Below are positions 38,166 to 47,273 of a DNA stretch of 64,000 bases, piece by piece. The notes under the pieces are model-generated. The model saw only the letters and a program-made list of their open reading frames with translations. It did no database searches and was not told the DNA's origin. How positions within the stretch are numbered: the stretch's first letter is position 1; every line of letters begins with the position of its first letter. The stretch covers positions 372,001-436,000 of the forward strand of contig NZ_AHMM02000025.1 of NCBI RefSeq assembly GCF_000243675.2, in the 5' to 3' direction. The stretch comes from Leptospira inadai serovar Lyme str. 10. GTDB taxonomy: Bacteria > Spirochaetota > Leptospiria > Leptospirales > Leptospiraceae. A program made the position numbers and the translations under genes.

Positions 38166-40261
38166 TAATCGATTTTTAAATCTTTAATTTTTTTATCTAA
38201 GGTGTTTCGGTTGATACCAAGAAATTTTGCCACTCTAGTCTTGGTGTATTTGAATTTTTTCATCGCGTATTTGATCAACCTCGCTTCGACTTCCCCGACG
38301 ACTACTTCCATTGCTCGTCCGTCCAAGGCATCTAGATGGGCCGGAGAAAAACGGGAACTTGCGACTTCCATAGAAGTGTCCGGATCGCCCACGTCGATGG
38401 ACTCGCCTTCGTCGCCGTAAAGAATCCTTCCGTTGATTTCGGAAAAATCCTGAATATCCAGCATTTCGGACTGAGAAAGAACCACCGCTCTTTCGATAAC
38501 GTTTTCCAATTCCCGAACGTTACCCGGCCAACTGTAGCTCATCAATAGTTTATGAGCTTCTCTCGTGATACCTTTTATCTTCTTAGTATTCTCTATGGTG
38601 TATTTCGTAATGAAGTGATTGATTAATAACGGAATATCTTCGGGACGATCGCGTAATGGAGGTGTGACCATGTTCACAACATTCAAACGATAAAACAAAT
38701 CCGCCCGGAATAATTTTTGACTGATCAATTCCTCTAGATTCGCGTTTGTAGCCGCGATAATACGAACATCTATTTTTTTAGGTTTAACGGAACCGACCGC
38801 TTCGATTTCCTTTTCCTGCAAAACGCGAAGCAGTTTGGATTGAAGATTCAAATCCATTTCTCCGATTTCATCCAAGAAAATCGTACCGGTATCCGCCATT
38901 TCAAATTTTCCTTTCTTGTCGGCTACGGCGCCGGTAAAGGATCCTTTCTTATGACCGAAAAGCTCCGATTCCAGCAGGTTTTCAGGAATCGCCGCACAAT
39001 TTATCTTAATGAAAGGTTTATCCGCGCGAGAGGAATTGTAATGAATCGCGGAAGCTATCATCTCCTTTCCGGTACCGGATTCTCCGGTTATTAAAACGGA
39101 AGCGCGAGAATCCGAAACCAGCTGAATCATCTCGAATAATTTTTCCATCGGTTTGGATTTTCCGATAAGCGAACCGAATTTATATTTATTCTTCAGCTCG
39201 CGTTTGAGTAAAACGTTCTCCCTCGAAATCTCTCTCTTCTCTTCATCGATCAGTTTTTGAATTCGAATCGCCTGATATATGATCGAGGCGACGACTTGAA
39301 GAAAATCTAAGTATGTCTTTAAATCCACATATTTCTTATGAACAAAGAAAACGCTGACTACTCCGAGCACATCGGTATCCGATTTTATCGGAGCCGCCAA
39401 AAAACTTACGTTTTCCGGGTTGTTTTTGAAATGGGTCACATTCCCCATTCGGTTTAAAAAATTATCATCGTTAACGATCGATTCGATGATCAGCGCCTCA
39501 CCCGATTCATATACTTTTCCGGTGACTCCTTCGCCGGGAAGATAGACCCCTTTTTCCATTTCATCCGCGGTAAGTCCGTAAGCACCGGTGAGTTTTAAAA
39601 TATTCTTCTCGGGGTCGAATAGAACGATCGAACCTCTCTCCAAATTGAGAGACTTATCCAGGCGCTCCATAATATCATCGAATATTTCCTGCAAAATGAG
39701 CGTGGAAGTTACCGTTCTAGAAATATCGATCAGAACCTGCTGGATTTTATTTTTCTGTTCAAGTTGCCTAAACGTTTGCAAGTTTTTGAATATCTGAGCG
39801 GCCATATTGGCCAAAGTAGACACGAGTTCTAGATGCTCTTCCGAGAAGGCTTGCTTGCGGCTTGAATCCAAAGAGATAACGCCGATGACTTCGTCTTCGA
39901 CGATCATCGGTACTGCCAGTTCCGAAAGGATATCATCCTTAATAGAAATATAATGCGGGTTTTGCGTGACGTCGTTGACGATCATTCCTTCCCCGGAAGC
40001 CGCTACAATGCCTGTAATCCCTTCCCCGACTCTAAGCTTTACTTTTGTGCGGACCGAGGGATTCATTCCTCGAAACGTAACGATATCGAGAACTTCATCT
40101 TGTCGATTAATAAGCATTAAGGAGCCGGAACCGACTTCACAAATCTGGATGCATCGCTCCAAAATTAAATCCAGAAGACGATCGGGGTCCAAGGTCGAAT
40201 TCATGGCCGTCGCCACTTCTTGAATATGGCGGAGAGGACTTGGTTTTACGTAGCCTGACAT
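38162..40261 (-). CDS. Sigma-54-dependent activator with two GAF domains
   Basis: This 699-aa regulator has GAF 1 (about 15-165), GAF 2 (about 175-340), a short helix, an AAA+ domain (about 365-600) and a Fis-type helix-turn-helix at the end ([32 protein letters not shown], approximately 655-699). Walker A is GESGTGKE, the sigma-54 contact loop GSFTGA (commonly GAFTGA, Ser is a known variant), and Walker B is IFLDEIGEM. Ligands or redox signals probably bind GAF and release the ATPase to open promoters held by RpoN. It diverges from the GAF/PP2C phosphatase gene. No -24/-12 promoter was found in the window by eye. Confidence 0.93.
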   Translation of the reverse strand: MSGYVKPSPLRHIQEVATAMNSTLDPDRLLDLILERCIQICEVGSGSLMLINRQDEVLDIVTFRGMNPSVRTKVKLRVGEGITGIVAASGEGMIVNDVTQNPHYISIKDDILSELAVPMIVEDEVIGVISLDSSRKQAFSEEHLELVSTLANMAAQIFKNLQTFRQLEQKNKIQQVLIDISRTVTSTLILQEIFDDIMERLDKSLNLERGSIVLFDPEKNILKLTGAYGLTADEMEKGVYLPGEGVTGKVYESGEALIIESIVNDDNFLNRMGNVTHFKNNPENVSFLAAPIKSDTDVLGVVSVFFVHKKYVDLKTYLDFLQVVASIIYQAIRIQKLIDEEKREISRENVLLKRELKNKYKFGSLIGKSKPMEKLFEMIQLVSDSRASVLITGESGTGKEMIASAIHYNSSRADKPFIKINCAAIPENLLESELFGHKKGSFTGAVADKKGKFEMADTGTIFLDEIGEMDLNLQSKLLRVLQEKEIEAVGSVKPKKIDVRIIAATNANLEELISQKLFRADLFYRLNVVNMVTPPLRDRPEDIPLLINHFITKYTIENTKKIKGITREAHKLLMSYSWPGNVRELENVIERAVVLSQSEMLDIQDFSEINGRILYGDEGESIDVGDPDTSMEVASSRFSPAHLDALDGRAMEVVVGEVEARLIKYAMKKFKYTKTRVAKFLGINRNTLDKKIKDLKIDY

Positions 40262-40460
40262 CTGCTTAAAAAAGGTGCGAATTGATGATTTTCAAGTCAA
40301 GTAAAAAATCTTAAAAACCAAGCAAGAGGCTACAAAATAGTTCAACTCGCCGGGCCTTTTCCGTTTTTTACCTGGGTTACTTGAAGTTTAAGCGCTTATT
40401 TTTTGAGAATCGTTTACGAAAACGATTTCCTTATGAAAGAAATTTCGTATCGTACCGCAA
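40262..40460. promoter_or_regulatory. Divergent promoter region with an inverted repeat
   Basis: The 199 bp between the sigma-54 activator and the GAF/PP2C phosphatase include the 8-bp arms aatcgttt (40408-40415) and aaacgatt (40420-40427) around a 4-nt loop. It sits about 35 bp before the phosphatase start and lacks a T run, so it looks like an operator or a 5' leader hairpin rather than a terminator. Neither gene has a strong ribosome site here. Confidence 0.4.
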
Positions 40461-42386
40461 ATGTCCTGCGTGTTTTGCGGCGAAGAACGAATTCCCGATG
40501 GGATTTTCCAAACCGGTAAGTTCTTTTGCAGATCCTGCACTCGAGAATGGATCCTCGAGAAGAGAAAGAATACTCGCGCCCGCCCTCCAGATGGACCTAG
40601 TCTTACCAACGAGGTTCTTTTAGAATTTTTATCCTTATTCAATACGAGTCCCAGCCTGGACGACCTTCTCCAGAACTTTACAAACCTTGCATTTAGAAAA
40701 CTGGGTTTACCCGGAATTTCAGTAATGGTCTATGAGCCTCGACTAGATAGGATTCTAGTAAAGTCCTGCAAAAACAGACAGGGGCCCTCTTTGGAAAGAT
40801 TGGCCTTTCGAATGGAAATTAGAAAAGGCGAGGATAGCGGACCCTTGAGTCAGTGCGTGGAAACATGCCAATCCGTATATTATAAATTCGCGGAGCAAAA
40901 ACATAAACAAATCAAGCAGTACGGTCGCTTAAATCGAGTGGTGTCCGCGCTATGCGTACCGATTCATCTAAAAAAAGAGGTTTTAGGCCTTATTAACGTC
41001 GATTATGAGAAAGACGATCCTTACCAAGTGGAAAGAGATAAATATTTTTTAGAACTGATTGCAAGCCAATTCGCCACCACTTTAAAGAACAGAATTCTTT
41101 TCGAAGTTTCGCAGACCCAATCCAGAAACTTCCGCAATTTACATTCCGCCGCGCTAAAATTAAGCAGCTTAGGATTCAAATACAGAACCGAAATTTTTAG
41201 GGTCATCCTTTTATCTTTAACGGAGTTTTCCGATAGCGAGATATATGGAATTCTCGAAAAACATTCCTCGAATGAGGATAAGAATTTGGTCAAAGGCCAT
41301 TTTCTGACGGGCAGCCCGACTGCTCCGGAGTTAAAATTAAACAGAGAGCTCAAAGGAGATTGGGAAATTCTTTCCAAAAATAGGGATGAAGACGGCGTTT
41401 TGCTTTTGGATACTTCGGAGTTACCCGATTGGAAGCGACTCGGCTTCGGAAAGAAAAATTTGGCCCTTTTACCCGTTTTAAATTCGGAGAATTCGAACAT
41501 ATGGATTCTATTGGCAAAAGATCCGGCTCTTCACTGGAGTCCCGAAGAAGTCGAAGTACTAAATGCGTTTGCGATTCAATCGGGAATTTCGATCCAAAAC
41601 TTCAATTTGTTCCATCAGCGGGCCGAGAAAGAGAGAATGGATCGAGAAATCGAGATCGCAAAGGAATTGCAAAGATCTCTTCTTCCGAGAAAAATTCCGG
41701 ATCAAAAGGGCTATGAATTCGGAGGTCTGATGATTCCTGCCGCCGGGGTGGGCGGAGACTATTATGATTTTATAACGGACCCTGCCGATAACGAGACTTA
41801 CATTTGCATCGGAGACGTAAGCGGTAAGGGGGTTCCGGCAGGAATCGTTATGGCAACGGTGCGAACGGTGATACATTCTTTGGTTCGGAGAAACCCGAGT
41901 ACTTGGGAAATTATCGGGACCGTAAACACTTACTTATACCAAAATTACTTTAAAGATTCGTTATTTCCTAGGTTCATGTCCCTTACTATGATTCATTGGA
42001 ATCGTAACGGGAATCGATTTTTATTCAGTGGCGGCGGTCAAGGGAGCATTTTTGTCTACAGGGACGTTTCGGGCGTGCTGGAAGAAATCTCTACCGGCGG
42101 TATCGTTCTCGGAATCGATTCGAACGTAACGGAGTTTGAAAATCAGGGCGAATTCTACCTCGGTAAAGGAGATTTTTTCCTAATGGGAACGGACGGAATT
42201 TGGGAAGCCCTGAATCCGCAAGGCGAAAGATACGAAATGGAACGGTTGAAAGATTGCATTCTGAGAAACCGCAACGAATCGTTGCCGCTTCTATTGGACA
42301 AGATTCTAATCGATATAAAACACTTTACCGGAGAGAGGGAGCAAGCGGACGATATCACTTTAGTCGGTCTCAGACGATTAATGTGA
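40461..42386 (+). CDS. Zinc-ribbon/GAF/SpoIIE-type phosphatase (RsbU-like)
   Basis: This 641-aa cytoplasmic phosphatase begins with CVFCGEE..FFCRSC, a two-CxxC zinc ribbon in the first 30 residues. GAF-like sensor regions follow (about 50-220 and 235-385), then a short coiled coil (REIEIAKELQRSL) and the PP2C/SpoIIE catalytic domain (about 400-641). The catalytic motifs are canonical: GVGGDYYDF, GDVSGKGVPAG, TDGIWEA and ADDITLVGL. This differs from the membrane phosphatases at 9.1 and 14.2 kb, which have variant motifs. The likely target is a phosphorylated STAS anti-anti-sigma protein in a partner-switching cascade (family knowledge). It overlaps tilS slightly if the latter starts at GTG 42383. 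Confidence 0.88.
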   Translation: MSCVFCGEERIPDGIFQTGKFFCRSCTREWILEKRKNTRARPPDGPSLTNEVLLEFLSLFNTSPSLDDLLQNFTNLAFRKLGLPGISVMVYEPRLDRILVKSCKNRQGPSLERLAFRMEIRKGEDSGPLSQCVETCQSVYYKFAEQKHKQIKQYGRLNRVVSALCVPIHLKKEVLGLINVDYEKDDPYQVERDKYFLELIASQFATTLKNRILFEVSQTQSRNFRNLHSAALKLSSLGFKYRTEIFRVILLSLTEFSDSEIYGILEKHSSNEDKNLVKGHFLTGSPTAPELKLNRELKGDWEILSKNRDEDGVLLLDTSELPDWKRLGFGKKNLALLPVLNSENSNIWILLAKDPALHWSPEEVEVLNAFAIQSGISIQNFNLFHQRAEKERMDREIEIAKELQRSLLPRKIPDQKGYEFGGLMIPAAGVGGDYYDFITDPADNETYICIGDVSGKGVPAGIVMATVRTVIHSLVRRNPSTWEIIGTVNTYLYQNYFKDSLFPRFMSLTMIHWNRNGNRFLFSGGGQGSIFVYRDVSGVLEEISTGGIVLGIDSNVTEFENQGEFYLGKGDFFLMGTDGIWEALNPQGERYEMERLKDCILRNRNESLPLLLDKILIDIKHFTGEREQADDITLVGLRRLM

Positions 42387-42391
42387 AGAAG

Positions 42392-43669
42392 ATGGCTGAT
42401 GAAAACACAGTACTCGAAAATTCATTTTCCATTTTATGGGAAAATTTGAACGAATACCAAGAGTTACTCCGATCCAAAACCGCAATCATCGCGTATTCGG
42501 GGGGAAAAGATTCTTCCTTATTACTGCAATTTTACATCTGGCTAAAAAGGAAAAATCGGCTGTCGAACGATCCGATTCTTTTTCATCTCGACCACTCTAT
42601 CCGAGACAATTCGATTCAAGAAACATCGATCGTGAAATACCTCGAGGAACTCGGATTTCGATTCATCATCAAAAAAAAAAATATTCCAAGGTTCTCTCTC
42701 AAAACCGGCTTCAGCCTCGAAGAATCCGGAAGGGCTCTTCGTTACAAAAACCTCCATCGTATAGCGAACGAATTACAAGGTTATATAGTTACCGGTCATC
42801 ATTCGGAAGATTATCTTGAGACGATCTTCATTCAACTGATTCGAGGCGGTGGATGGAATTCTCTAAAAACTTTAAACGTTTTTGAAAATAACCGGTTTCG
42901 CCCTCTTATGCTTCTTCCCGAAAAGGACAGAAAATATTTTATCGCAAATCCGGGCTGGCCTGTCTTTGAGGATGAGTCCAATGGTTCGCGCTTGTACCTT
43001 AGGAATAGGATTAGATTGGATTTGATTCCGCTCCTATTGAAAGAAGGCGCAAATTCGGAGAAAATTTACCGGAATTTCCACGATTTGGAAGCGCCCCGAC
43101 TCAAATTAAAAGAAAAAGGCAACGCGTTTTCCTCAGGTGAGGAGATGGTCCGGAAGATCGCCGGACAAATTTTAGAATCAGAGCCTCCCTCGATTTGCAA
43201 ATATGTTATAGATTTGCATCTCAAAAGCTTACACCTACATCCGGTTTCGAGTAATTTTCTAAAAGACCTACTATCCAAAATAGATTCTCGTTCTTCCTTT
43301 TCTCTGGAAAATAAAGATGCTTGGTTTTGGAAAAGCGTATCGTCTGATCTTTATATTCTAGCAAAAAATGCGCCTTTTTTTCGGGAATTATCATTTGACC
43401 CCAAAACTGGATTTTTGCGATGGAACGGTAAAACGAAGAGAATCCCGCCGGATTGCTATCCTAGGTCGAACCAGGAAGGCGATAAAATTCGGCAAGGGGG
43501 AATCCACAGGGATCTATCGGAGTTACTTCGTGAAAGAGAGATCCCGGTTCCGATCAGAAAAATGCTACCCATTCTGAAACGGGACGGGAAAACTGTAATG
43601 GTCTGTCTCCGTATGTGGGATGCTAGGATCGAGGATATCGTATCCGATGATTTCCGGGGAGCGTTTTAA
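42392..43669 (+). CDS. tilS: tRNA(Ile)-lysidine synthase
   Basis: The frame is open from 42200 inside the phosphatase gene. The ATG at 42392 (425 aa) fits the family. A GTG at 42383 overlapping the phosphatase stop (GTGA) is an alternative. The PP-loop SGGKDS is at residues 36-41. GHHSEDYLETIFIQLIRGGG and the downstream LYLRNRIRLDLIPLL segment are TilS signatures. The enzyme joins lysine to C34 of tRNA-Ile(CAU), switching its decoding from AUG to AUA, and is essential in most bacteria. engB follows after 15 nt, so the two form an operon. Confidence 0.92.
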   Translation: MADENTVLENSFSILWENLNEYQELLRSKTAIIAYSGGKDSSLLLQFYIWLKRKNRLSNDPILFHLDHSIRDNSIQETSIVKYLEELGFRFIIKKKNIPRFSLKTGFSLEESGRALRYKNLHRIANELQGYIVTGHHSEDYLETIFIQLIRGGGWNSLKTLNVFENNRFRPLMLLPEKDRKYFIANPGWPVFEDESNGSRLYLRNRIRLDLIPLLLKEGANSEKIYRNFHDLEAPRLKLKEKGNAFSSGEEMVRKIAGQILESEPPSICKYVIDLHLKSLHLHPVSSNFLKDLLSKIDSRSSFSLENKDAWFWKSVSSDLYILAKNAPFFRELSFDPKTGFLRWNGKTKRIPPDCYPRSNQEGDKIRQGGIHRDLSELLREREIPVPIRKMLPILKRDGKTVMVCLRMWDARIEDIVSDDFRGAF

Positions 43670-43684
43670 AGTTAAGGGGAGAGT

Positions 43685-44359
43685 ATGTCGGAAGAGGTTC
43701 AAGAAACGAAACCCGATCCATTCTTCCGGGAGGTAAGATTCTACTCCTCCTATGCCGATGCCTCCAAAGTTCCGTCTCGGGGCATTCCGCATATTGCGTT
43801 TGCGGGTCGATCGAATTCCGGGAAATCAAGACTGTTAAACGCCATTGTTGAGCGAAAGTCCTTGGCCAAAGTTTCCGCCTCGCCGGGTAAAACCAAACTT
43901 CTTAACTTCTTTCTCGTATCAAAATCTTTGTATTTAGTCGATACCCCCGGATTCGGTTACTCGGCCAATTCGCATAAGGATCATGAGCAAATGATGAATT
44001 TGCTCATGAACTATTTGAATACTGCGAGAGACCTTAAATGTCTTTTTTTACTTTCGGATGCCCAAAGAGAACTACCGGAAGAAGAGTTAGAGCTGATTGG
44101 AACATGTTTCGAGCGGGGCATGAAGCCCGTCTTAATTCGAACAAAAGTGGACAAACTAAACCAATCCGATCTTTCCAAACTGAGAAAGAAAATGAAGGCG
44201 ATCCAAGGACTTTACCCGATGCTTGAAGTCGTACTCGTTTCTCCTAAGTTCGGTAAGGGACTTCCAGAACTTAGGAAAATCATAGAGACTATGATGAAGA
44301 CGATCATTTTACCGATCGAAGAAGAGCCTATTCCCGACGAAGCCCAGGGGCAAGGATAG
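43685..44359 (+). CDS. engB: Ribosome-biogenesis GTPase EngB (YsxC/YihA)
   Basis: This is a 224-aa small GTPase: G1 GRSNSGKS (41-48), G2 Thr in [12 protein letters not shown]3 DTPGFGYS, and G4 TKVD. It assists large-subunit assembly. A start with GGGGAGA directly upstream is clear. There is a C-terminal extension of about 20 acidic residues ([13 protein letters not shown]). It follows tilS closely and ends 13 bp from the convergent SprA-like gene. Confidence 0.95.
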   Translation: MSEEVQETKPDPFFREVRFYSSYADASKVPSRGIPHIAFAGRSNSGKSRLLNAIVERKSLAKVSASPGKTKLLNFFLVSKSLYLVDTPGFGYSANSHKDHEQMMNLLMNYLNTARDLKCLFLLSDAQRELPEEELELIGTCFERGMKPVLIRTKVDKLNQSDLSKLRKKMKAIQGLYPMLEVVLVSPKFGKGLPELRKIIETMMKTIILPIEEEPIPDEAQGQG

Positions 44360-44371
44360 AGGAATTTTGCG

Positions 44372-45073
44372 CTAAGCATGACCCTCAATAAAGTTTCCGG
44401 AGACTTCGAACCCCCCGGCACCGTAAACTTTTCCGGCAAATTGGATCTGTTTTTCATTCAATTCCTGAATCGTATCTAACGTTTCCTTTAAAAGAGCCTT
44501 CAGTTTTTCTTGGCTCAGGGCCATTTCCAGCTTACGCTTCTTTTCCACCAATTCCATGTGACGGCGTGCTTCATCTTCTTTGCTATTTTGCGTATCATCG
44601 GAGTCGGTAACGTTCTTATCGATACCGTCTAATTCCAATTCTATTTCGCGTAATTGAGATAATATTTCCCATTCTTTGTCGGAAATCAGGTTGGATCTCT
44701 CGTTTCCGGTTTTCGGACCAATTTTTTTTTCATCGCTTCCGATTTGGCTGTTATCGGTTTCTTCTAAACTTTCCGGGGAAGTACGCTTTTGATCGTCAGA
44801 TTTTTTTACGGTAGTAGCACGAGTCTCGCCGGCAACGGCGATCAACTTGCCATCTCTCATCTCGTATTCGATCGAAACATCTAGGGAACGGATTTCGGCA
44901 CTATCACGAATCGCTTCGTTTCGAAACTCCGCCACATGCCCCAATTCATGGGAAATAACATGAAGGATAGAACTAGCCTGGGGCGCACTTTCTAGCTGCC
45001 CGTGCCCGATATACTTGACCGACGTATCTCTCGGTCGTTCCGGGATAGCCGAATGTATAACTCCAAGGTTCAT
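44372..45073 (-). CDS. SprA-like putative metalloprotease
   Basis: This 233-aa protein has an HExxH zinc motif, SHELGHVAEFRNEA (His42-Glu43, His46). A segment IEYEMRDGKLIAVAGETRA then resembles the Y...DGK.YAVGGE part of SprA-related proteins. The second half is strongly charged with heptad-like Leu spacing (about 150-215), probably a coiled coil. No signal peptide is seen, so it is cytoplasmic as judged from sequence. The third zinc ligand cannot be fixed by eye. SprA-related members have no settled function. It is convergent with engB and lies upstream of nothing co-directional within 70 bp. Confidence 0.65.
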   Translation of the reverse strand: MNLGVIHSAIPERPRDTSVKYIGHGQLESAPQASSILHVISHELGHVAEFRNEAIRDSAEIRSLDVSIEYEMRDGKLIAVAGETRATTVKKSDDQKRTSPESLEETDNSQIGSDEKKIGPKTGNERSNLISDKEWEILSQLREIELELDGIDKNVTDSDDTQNSKEDEARRHMELVEKKRKLEMALSQEKLKALLKETLDTIQELNEKQIQFAGKVYGAGGFEVSGNFIEGHA

Positions 45074-45146
45074 TCTATATTAAATGTCGGCGATAAACCT
45101 TACCAGTTTAGAATTTTATAAAAATTTTACTTACAATCGGAAAAAA

Positions 45147-45509
45147 TCATTCTCGGAACTTCGCTATTTTATTTAAAATTTCGATGATCGCCGAATCCGA
45201 TAAATCGTGGAAAACTAAGGCGTAACGATTTCCGGTCCGCAACTCATCCTTTCGAATAATTTCCGCGTCGAGTTGGCAGGAGAAAAGTTGCGACATAATT
45301 TTTAATCTCGAACCTATCGGCCAATCCCTACCCGAAAACAAAGAAACTCCCATCATTGAAATGTCGATGAGAACTCCATCCAACCACTCTTCCCCCTGCG
45401 AAATTCGAACTTTGTTTTCCTTACGGAATCGTATATAAAATCTTTTATCCGCTAAGGCATCGGGTTCGCCTTGGGAAGACGTCTTTTCCCCGATCTCTAG
45501 TCTTTGCAT
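45147..45509 (-). CDS. PilZ-domain protein
   Basis: The ATG at 45509 (120 aa) is preferred over an in-frame TTG at 45518. The single PilZ domain shows the arginine-containing N-terminal stretch (KRFYIRFRKENKVRI) and the LIDISMMGVSLFS motif, equal to the (D/N).S..G consensus for cyclic di-GMP binding. It may act as a stand-alone c-di-GMP effector for surface or motility functions (family knowledge, not shown). The first arginine motif (R...R) is present, but the spacing is slightly unusual, so binding should be tested. Confidence 0.8.
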   Translation of the reverse strand: MQRLEIGEKTSSQGEPDALADKRFYIRFRKENKVRISQGEEWLDGVLIDISMMGVSLFSGRDWPIGSRLKIMSQLFSCQLDAEIIRKDELRTGNRYALVFHDLSDSAIIEILNKIAKFRE

Positions 45510-45634
45510 AGCCGACAAAGTTTATACCTGATCTAAAAAATAAGAAAGGAGATTTCGAAATTTCGGATAAAAACGAAAATCTTGCTTCGAGTAAAAACAA
45601 AACACCTAAACAAACATGGTTATCTATTCGGTTT

Positions 45635-46573
45635 TTATAGAACGAACGTGTCAAATTCGTAAGCGAGGATAATATTTTGTAGGACGCTACCTTCTTTTTC
45701 GGAAGTAAATATTTTGAGAACATCCTCGTCGCTATGATCCGGTTCATGGTGAGTCAAAACTAAACGATCTACTTCCAATATCTCGCCGCATTTTACCGCG
45801 ATCCTTCCGGATGTATGACCCCAACCGATTTTACTGGTCGCTTCCTCGCTGCTATATTGGGCATCGATCACGAGCAAGTCGATTTTACCGAAAGTTCTTC
45901 TAAGTTCTTGAATTTCGTCCAAATCTTCTTCTCTGACTTCGAGATCGGTACAAAATAGAAAGCGTTTCCCATTTTCTTCGATATGGTAGCCTGTGCAATT
46001 GCCCGGATGCCGAAGTAAAAATGGAGTAATCGTAAAGCCGCCGATTTTGAAGGGTTTGTTTTTTTCGAGCAGAGTAAACTTCTTTCGGGAAGGCATGGAA
46101 TCTAAAGTCACCGGAAAATTCTCCGGGTGCTGCTGACGCTCCAGCCGCTCCTTCAAATTGGGTATCGTTGAAAGAAACTCTATATTCACGGACGGGATGT
46201 AGGCCGGCTTAAAGAACGGCCAGCCCTGAATATGATCCCAATGAGTATGCGTAAGACAAATGGCAATATTGCCGCCTTTAGCGATGCCCTCTTTCAGGAG
46301 GTCGTTTCCTAATTGTCTCATCCCGGAACCGCAATCGATAATAAGCCGTTCTCCGGTCGAAGATTCAACGTAAATGCATGTAGTGTTTCCGCCTATCGGC
46401 CGCGCCAAAAGACGATCGAGTCGCCCGATAAATTCCGAAACCGAAAAGTTCCGGTCTTTTTCGGAAAATTCCTGATATGCTTTTTCGAGGATTTTCTCCA
46501 GCTTACTTGTATAATCGGAAGCGGCGAGAGGAGTGGGAAGAGAGCCCCGGACACCATAAAGTTTTATTTTCAC
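45635..46573 (-). CDS. Metallo-beta-lactamase-fold hydrolase
   Basis: This 312-aa protein begins at GTG 46573; the very next residues [10 protein letters not shown] are the conserved start of this MBL subgroup. The zinc motif is THTHWDH, with further ligands in [13 protein letters not shown] and [10 protein letters not shown]. Similar proteins include cyclic-nucleotide phosphodiesterase-like and RNase Z-like enzymes; the substrate cannot be decided. The segment between the first strand and the zinc motif is unusually long (about 60 residues). It diverges from trmB with only 40 bp between start codons. Confidence 0.8.
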   Translation of the reverse strand: MKIKLYGVRGSLPTPLAASDYTSKLEKILEKAYQEFSEKDRNFSVSEFIGRLDRLLARPIGGNTTCIYVESSTGERLIIDCGSGMRQLGNDLLKEGIAKGGNIAICLTHTHWDHIQGWPFFKPAYIPSVNIEFLSTIPNLKERLERQQHPENFPVTLDSMPSRKKFTLLEKNKPFKIGGFTITPFLLRHPGNCTGYHIEENGKRFLFCTDLEVREEDLDEIQELRRTFGKIDLLVIDAQYSSEEATSKIGWGHTSGRIAVKCGEILEVDRLVLTHHEPDHSDEDVLKIFTSEKEGSVLQNIILAYEFDTFVL

Positions 46574-46613
46574 TGTATTATTTTAGACAATCGAAAGATT
46601 TGGTATTCTCGGG

Positions 46614-47270
46614 ATGAATGCAATGACGGTGGATTTTCGCAAAAAACTTTGGAGCATTGCCGGCGGAATCCCGTTCGAATCCGATTATTTCCTACGAATT
46701 CATTCCGAAAGTAAATTAAAAAAATCCGAACTGTTTCCGAATACCTTCGGGACATATTACCTAGAGTTGGGTTCCGGTTGGGGAGAAGTCGCAATAGAAT
46801 TAGCGAAGGCCAATCCCAATACCGGATTTGTTTTAATGGAAAAAAAATTGGATCGTATCCGTAAAACGATTCGAAACGCCTCAAAGTTCAAACTCGATAA
46901 TATTCGGATATTATCGGTAAATTTTAACTGGTTTCTCGAAGACATCTTTGAAGAAGGTTGCTTTGATGAAATTTTGCTGAATTTTCCTGATCCGTGGCCT
47001 AAAAAGCGCCATCATAAACATCGAACTTTAAATCCTCGATTTCTAGATTCGCTGTATAAACTGCTTCCTTCCAACGGAAAATTTCATTTTGCAACGGACT
47101 ATGGTCCTTACGCCAGGAAGTCGATCGGTTTATTTCGAAATGATTCCAGATTTAGAGCACTCGGCCCGGAATATTCCTTATCCCGATCCGAGTTTCCTAT
47201 TTCATATTTTGAAAAAACAAAAAGAGAGGAAGGATCACGAATCTATTACCTAGACCGTGAACGTATTTAG
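46614..47270 (+). CDS. trmB: tRNA (guanine-N7-)-methyltransferase
   Basis: This 218-aa enzyme makes m7G46 in tRNA using SAM. The SAM-binding [16 protein letters not shown], the catalytic-loop [15 protein letters not shown] and [10 protein letters not shown] are TrmB signatures. ATG codons at 46614 and 46623 both fit, with no clear ribosome site. It converges with the TPR lipoprotein gene, leaving only 3 nt between stop codons. It shares a 40-bp divergent start region with the MBL-fold hydrolase. Confidence 0.95.
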   Translation: MNAMTVDFRKKLWSIAGGIPFESDYFLRIHSESKLKKSELFPNTFGTYYLELGSGWGEVAIELAKANPNTGFVLMEKKLDRIRKTIRNASKFKLDNIRILSVNFNWFLEDIFEEGCFDEILLNFPDPWPKKRHHKHRTLNPRFLDSLYKLLPSNGKFHFATDYGPYARKSIGLFRNDSRFRALGPEYSLSRSEFPISYFEKTKREEGSRIYYLDRERI

Positions 47271-47273
47271 TTC

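Noticed and set aside
42200..42391. Upstream extension of the tilS frame inside the phosphatase gene
   Set aside because: The extra residues do not resemble TilS, and the phosphatase frame is clearly the real one there.
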